A stretch of DNA of 64,000 bases from positions 35,599,946-35,663,945 of the forward strand of contig NC_079148.1 of NCBI RefSeq assembly GCF_945859685.1, in the 5' to 3' direction. Source of the DNA: Eupeodes corollae (Eukaryota > Arthropoda > Insecta > Diptera > Syrphidae). Below the pieces are notes generated by a model. The model was given only the letters and a program-made list of their open reading frames with translations, did no database searches and was not told the DNA's origin. The translations under genes and the position numbers were made by a program. This document shows, in pieces, positions 60,394-64,000 of this stretch (position 1 is the stretch's first letter; the number at the start of each line of letters is the position of its first letter).

Positions 60394-61210
60394 TCAATGT
60401 AACCAGTTTGAGTCCCTTACGAAACGTGAGAGGCTGATTATACCGATATGATTTAGATCGTTTAGATCGTTAAAGAAGAATTCTCCTAGGTAATTCTTGC
60501 GTTTTCGAGCTAGAGCAGGGCATGTGCAGAGAAGATGAAGAACTTTTTCCTCCTCTTTCTCGTCCATACAGCTTCTGCAAAAGTCATTTGAGAATACGCC
60601 TAGTCTCGTGGCGTGCTTTCCTATTAGACAGTGTCCGGTTATGACACATATTATCGAGGTTATATGCGATCTTCTTAGAGAGCGCAAGCACCTTGAACGT
60701 TTTAAATCCAGTGTTGGCCAGATGTTTTTTGTGACTTAACACGTGGTGATGTTGTTCCACCTGGTGCCTGCCCTCCTCACAGCGTCTTGCATTAGCAACA
60801 GTTTACAAGTAGCGATTGGAATGCCAGTACTTGCCAAACGTGGTAGCATGGGCTGTACTGTACGGTTCCTGGCGAGTTCATCTCCCTTACAGTTACCTGG
60901 AATGTCTCTATGGCCCGACACCCAGCAAAGGTGAATATTAATCTGTTGAGCCATCTCCATAAGAGATGATCGACAGTTATGGACTGTTATAGAGTTTGTA
61001 GAGACAGAGTCCAGAGATTTGATAGTGGCCTGGCTATCAGAGAAAATACGGATATACTTCTTTAATCGCCAAAATTTCCGCCTGGAACACGCTACACTGA
61101 TTGGGAAGGCGGAATGAGAGACTTAATTTCAGTCGTTCAGAGTACACACCTCTACCAACCCCTTCTTTGGTTTTTGAGCCATCTGTATAGAAATGGATTG
61201 ACTCATCCTC
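60394..61210 (-). pseudogene. LOA copy C2 RNase H and knuckle
   Basis: RNase H keeps HFYTDGSKTKEGVGRGVY-like coding (61160-61205), a frameshift near 61050, then INIHLCWVSGHRDIPGNCKG with DELARNR (60736-60960), which retains the last catalytic Asp. The C-terminal frame 60394-60687 has CRSCMDEKEEEKVLHLLCTC and ARKRKNYLGEFFFNDLND. An extra stop interrupts the link near 60737. Confidence 0.85.
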
Positions 61211-61363
61211 CAAGAATGTCCTATCCTCCCAAAAAGATCTGGTAGGTATAGAAATCTGGAAATTACTGTCGAATTGTAGTTACGGGATGGTGTAGTCTGT
61301 GTGCTTTGGAATTGATTCTAAGTACCTTAGAATTACGGAGTGGCCAATGTTGTTGTTAGTCCA

Positions 61364-62536
61364 CTACGATGAAGCTTTGAGACGAATAGCAGAGATTGCA
61401 GCTATTTGTCTGCTAAATATGTCAAGAGGTGTAAGGTAGAGCAAGGTGTCCAGTGCCGCAGACGGGGTCGTGAGAAGCGATCCGCTTATACATAGGCAGG
61501 CTGAACGTTGGACTTTATTTAACTTATCCCTGTTCATACCTTTCTCTAAAGCAGTCCACCATACTGCCACACCGTACGTTAAAATCGGTCTGATTACCGA
61601 TGTGTATAGCCAATGCGTGAGTCTGGGTTGTAAACCCCATTTATTACCAATAGCTTTTTTGCAAGCAAAGAGAGCTACAGTACCTTTTTTGACTCTTTCC
61701 TGTACGTTGCGTAGCCAATTTAGTTTTTTGTCTAAGACAAGACCTAGGTATTTGGCCTCGTCTGAGAATTTTAATTGGATTCCTTTAATGTATGGAGGGT
61801 TGACAAATGGAATTTTGTATCTCCTCGAAAATAAGACCAGATCGGTTTTGTGTAGGTTAACACCCAGTCCACACAGATCAGCCCAAAGTATTAGTCTGTC
61901 TAAGGCATTTTGTAAGAGTTCTTTTAGGATATTAAGATGCTTTCCTGAAACTGCTATAGCAACGTCGTCCGCATAGGCTATCACTCTGAAACCCTCCCCA
62001 TCTAGACTAGTTAGAATTTTATTCACCACTAGGTTCCAGAGGAGAGGGGATAGAACACCACCTTGCGGTGTTCCTCTACTAACGAATCGTCCGCTAGAAG
62101 AGTTGCCCAGTTTTGAGTTAATTATTCTGCTAGTAAGCATTAAATGAATTAACTCTCGAAGCGAACTATCTACATTTAGAGATGTCAGTGCAGATGTGAT
62201 TACAGATGTGTCCACGTTGTTAAAGGCACCTTCGATGTCAGGAAAAGCAACCATAGTGAACTCTTTATGATGGAGGGAATATTCGATGGTGCGTACTAAA
62301 GTGTGTAACGCTGTTTCCACCGATTTACCTTTACAGTAGCCATGTTGAGACGAAGACAGAAGTCTTGTATCGATACATGCCCTTAAATGGATATCAATCA
62401 ATCTTTCCAGGGTCTTAAGAAGGAATGATGATAGACTTATAGGTCGTAGATCTTTAGGATTGACTTGGGAGCATTTACCTGCTTTAGGTATAAAAACAAC
62501 TTTAACTTCTCTCCATGCCGAGGGAACATGGACCAA
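61364..62536 (-). CDS. LOA copy C2 RT (390 codons, intact frame)
   Basis: The reverse transcriptase of the LOA LINE makes cDNA at a nicked target site. Visible motifs: VKVVFIPKAGK at 11-21 and RPISLSSFLLKTLERLID from 31; FPDIEGAFNNVD with the motif A Asp at about 100; RGTPQGGVLSPLLWNLVV at 154-171; YADD at 188-191; and KYLGLVLDKKLNW and RPILTYGVAVWWTALEKG in the connection. There is no stop over 390 codons. The frame is also open upstream to the 5' truncation (KTSDIIAPILEAIFTSCLYL), and the first codon used here is TTG, so this is a fragment of a longer ORF2 without endonuclease. It stops at TAG (61364-61366). Confidence 0.9.
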   Translation of the reverse strand: MVHVPSAWREVKVVFIPKAGKCSQVNPKDLRPISLSSFLLKTLERLIDIHLRACIDTRLLSSSQHGYCKGKSVETALHTLVRTIEYSLHHKEFTMVAFPDIEGAFNNVDTSVITSALTSLNVDSSLRELIHLMLTSRIINSKLGNSSSGRFVSRGTPQGGVLSPLLWNLVVNKILTSLDGEGFRVIAYADDVAIAVSGKHLNILKELLQNALDRLILWADLCGLGVNLHKTDLVLFSRRYKIPFVNPPYIKGIQLKFSDEAKYLGLVLDKKLNWLRNVQERVKKGTVALFACKKAIGNKWGLQPRLTHWLYTSVIRPILTYGVAVWWTALEKGMNRDKLNKVQRSACLCISGSLLTTPSAALDTLLYLTPLDIFSRQIAAISAIRLKASS

Positions 62537-62596
62537 GTAAAGACAGCTGGTAAAAATTGCCTCAAGGATTGGTGCAATTATATCAGAAGTCTTTTG

Positions 62597-62604
62597 TATT
62601 TTAG
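62597..62604. repeat. 8-bp TSD of LOA copy C2, right (TATTTTAG)
   Basis: Partner of 60282-60289. Confidence 0.6.
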
Positions 62605-63707
62605 CTAAAGAGAAGCATATGTTCTACTTAATATTAGTAATTTCCTTTGAAATATTTCAATTAAAATCCATGGCAACTCTGATCATTGATTAAATGAGTA
62701 TTTTTTTGCTCTCTACTTAAATTTTCCGTAACGATGGTTACATCCATAAGTAACGGTAAATCGATTGATAATATCTGCAATCATGTGAGTGAGTGAATGA
62801 ATTAGGGTGTTTTTAAAATTTTGCATTATCCCTCCTACATGTTTTTGCTCAAAACAAATTTATCGAGAAAGGGGCTTGAAATTTAATACCTTATAGGGTA
62901 TCATAATTTTCGATTTGTTTTCTCATTTCTTTTCTTAAATTGTTGACTTTTTTTCTTCCTGAGTTGAAATATTGTAAAATATAGTAATGGTATCCTTTTG
63001 GGAAGTTTATGACCACCCTTAAAAGTATGAACATCTACAACGACGAAGTGAGAAAATAATTGGAAATAAAAATTATGAGATATGTAGGTCTGTATAGGTA
63101 TTCTCAAAGTAATTCCTGTGCGTGTGCATATATCAGCACATTTTATATATTTACATACCCTTTTTACAAACACATATTTCTGTATACATCAAACCTACGA
63201 GTACATGCTTTTTGGATTGGTATGCAGATTTTATAAATCAAGAAATATTGCTCTTGAGTTTTTGTATCCCTACATGGAAATATTTCTTAAATATTTTGCT
63301 GAAGTTTTATGTTTTTCAAAGGTGAATTGATACAGGGAGGTATTAAATACCTAAATGCATGAACTCTCGAATACGTTTTTTAGGGGGGAAAACTTATTTA
63401 TTTTGAATTTAACTTTATGGAATAAGTAACAAAAAGTTTTGAAGAATATAAAACGTTTCTTCATTGTTATTAATATTTATTCTTACACACAAATAAAAGA
63501 ATGTTCAAATACACAAACTGTACCTTTCGTTTGTTTTTGTTGTAATTAATTTTGTTGCTTCTAATTTCGTTTCAAGTCTGATTAATAATTGATAACAAAG
63601 AAATTAAAATTAGGTATAAGTATATTTTCTTAAAGTGAAATTTTGTCCACTAGAGAACACAAGGAAGAAAAATTAAAAAATCTTTAATAAGGAAGTTTTG
63701 CTTGTGT
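62605..63707. other. AT-rich, no feature recognised
   Basis: If the candidate exon at 63708-63996 is real, an ATTAAA on the minus strand near 63682 would serve as its poly(A) signal. Confidence 0.5.
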
Positions 63708-63996
63708 CTATGTACATACTTCCGGTGCGTTGTTCCGAAAGATAAGGCATGAAAACTGACCTTCTTTAATTTCTGTTAAAAATTTAATGAGGAAATATTG
63801 GTTAATTGGTAAATTATTAAAAATAGTTGTATTTCCGTCTGCTAAGAAACAGTAAGGGTTGAATAAAGAGTGATTTCTTTTTGAATCATAGATTATTTTT
63901 TCACTAACTTCACTGTTTACCACTCCAAATCTTAACCGAAAATCACTATCATATTTTCTTAGATCAAAATAAGTCACATTATGTTTGACAAAACCT
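63708..63996 (-). CDS. Candidate terminal host exon, continues off the window
   Basis: The minus-strand frame is open from an AG acceptor-like CCTGAG at the window edge to a stop at 63708, about 95 codons. It includes VTYFDLRKYDSDFRLRFGVV, NHSLFNPYCFLADGNTTIFN and KEGQFSCLIFRNNAPEVC. The composition is more protein-like (spread of D, E, G, R, C and P) than nearby chance frames. There is no ATG at the start and an in-frame TGA lies just upstream, so it only works as a spliced 3' exon. ATTAAA follows the stop by about 25 bases. I do not recognise the family, and a chance frame in AT-rich DNA remains possible. Confidence 0.3.
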
Positions 63997-64000
63997 CAGG

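Larger units (their letters stand above)
60290..62596 (-). mobile_element. LOA-clade LINE copy C2, 5' truncated
   Basis: On the minus strand it runs from near the start of RT (62596) through RNase H, knuckle and 3' UTR to a (TAACC)n tail (plus strand TTAGGTTAGG). Its 5' end is within about 15 bases of where copy C1 begins (CTTCTGATATAATTGCACC in both), although their target duplications differ. The RT frame is intact (61364-62536). A single TAG (CAG in copy C1) ends it before RNase H. Confidence 0.9.

Noticed and set aside
1..64000. CRISPR arrays, operons, ribosome-binding sites or rRNA
   Set aside because: None seen. Intronless tRNA-Lys of nuclear type, LINEs, SINEs and splice-like sites indicate an animal nuclear genome.
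1..64000. A piRNA cluster, suggested by nested TE fragments in both orientations
   Set aside because: TE fragments are separated by long unique stretches and show no consistent strand bias. Small-RNA data would be needed; the sequence alone does not support it.

Overview
This window looks like nuclear DNA from an insect, most likely a fly. It is AT-rich and gene-poor, and almost everything recognisable is a mobile element: LINEs carrying endonuclease, reverse transcriptase (RT) and RNase H domains, tRNA-derived SINEs, one Ty3/gypsy LTR retrotransposon and decayed Tc1/mariner transposons. The only confident host gene is a tRNA-Lys (29488-29560, minus). Two stretches could be host exons: a 59-bp internal exon at 45652-45710 (plus) and a terminal exon at 63708-63996 (minus).

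Layout. 0-5 kb: an RTE-like LINE (minus) is split by a nested CsRn1-like gypsy element (641-3669) that has lost gag and protease but keeps an unbroken 839-codon pol frame; a 3' piece of LINE family B follows. 7.6-20.7 kb: three more family B copies in mixed orientation, two SINE pieces (one just upstream, at 5.6 kb) and a degenerate simple repeat. 23.7-26.8 kb: a 5'-truncated LOA-clade LINE with a 12-bp target-site duplication (TSD), inserted into an older repeat, then a related LOA 3' end. 29.5-32 kb: the tRNA gene and a second RTE-like copy. 32.6-40.4 kb: old LINE and mariner wreckage, including a mariner piece inside a LOA element. 40.4-49 kb: two copies of an unrecognised repeat (family R) with internal ~173-bp tandem units, and another mariner relic. 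50-57 kb: a SINE, a decayed LOA fragment, a Jockey-like LINE bracketed by ~100-bp A-tailed repeats, and a third RTE-like copy with its 3' tail. 60-62.6 kb: a second 5'-truncated LOA copy in inverted orientation to the first.

How the parts relate. The RTE-like LINE and the SINE share a 17-base 3' motif (GGACTGTWGCGYCACCT), the pattern expected when a SINE borrows the LINE's RT. The LOA copies share a 3' UTR with a small hairpin and a (TAACC)n tail that is the complement of the arthropod telomere repeat. No element here is fully intact; each RTE-like copy has a different internal deletion. All family names rest on protein motifs and known family architecture, not on a database search.
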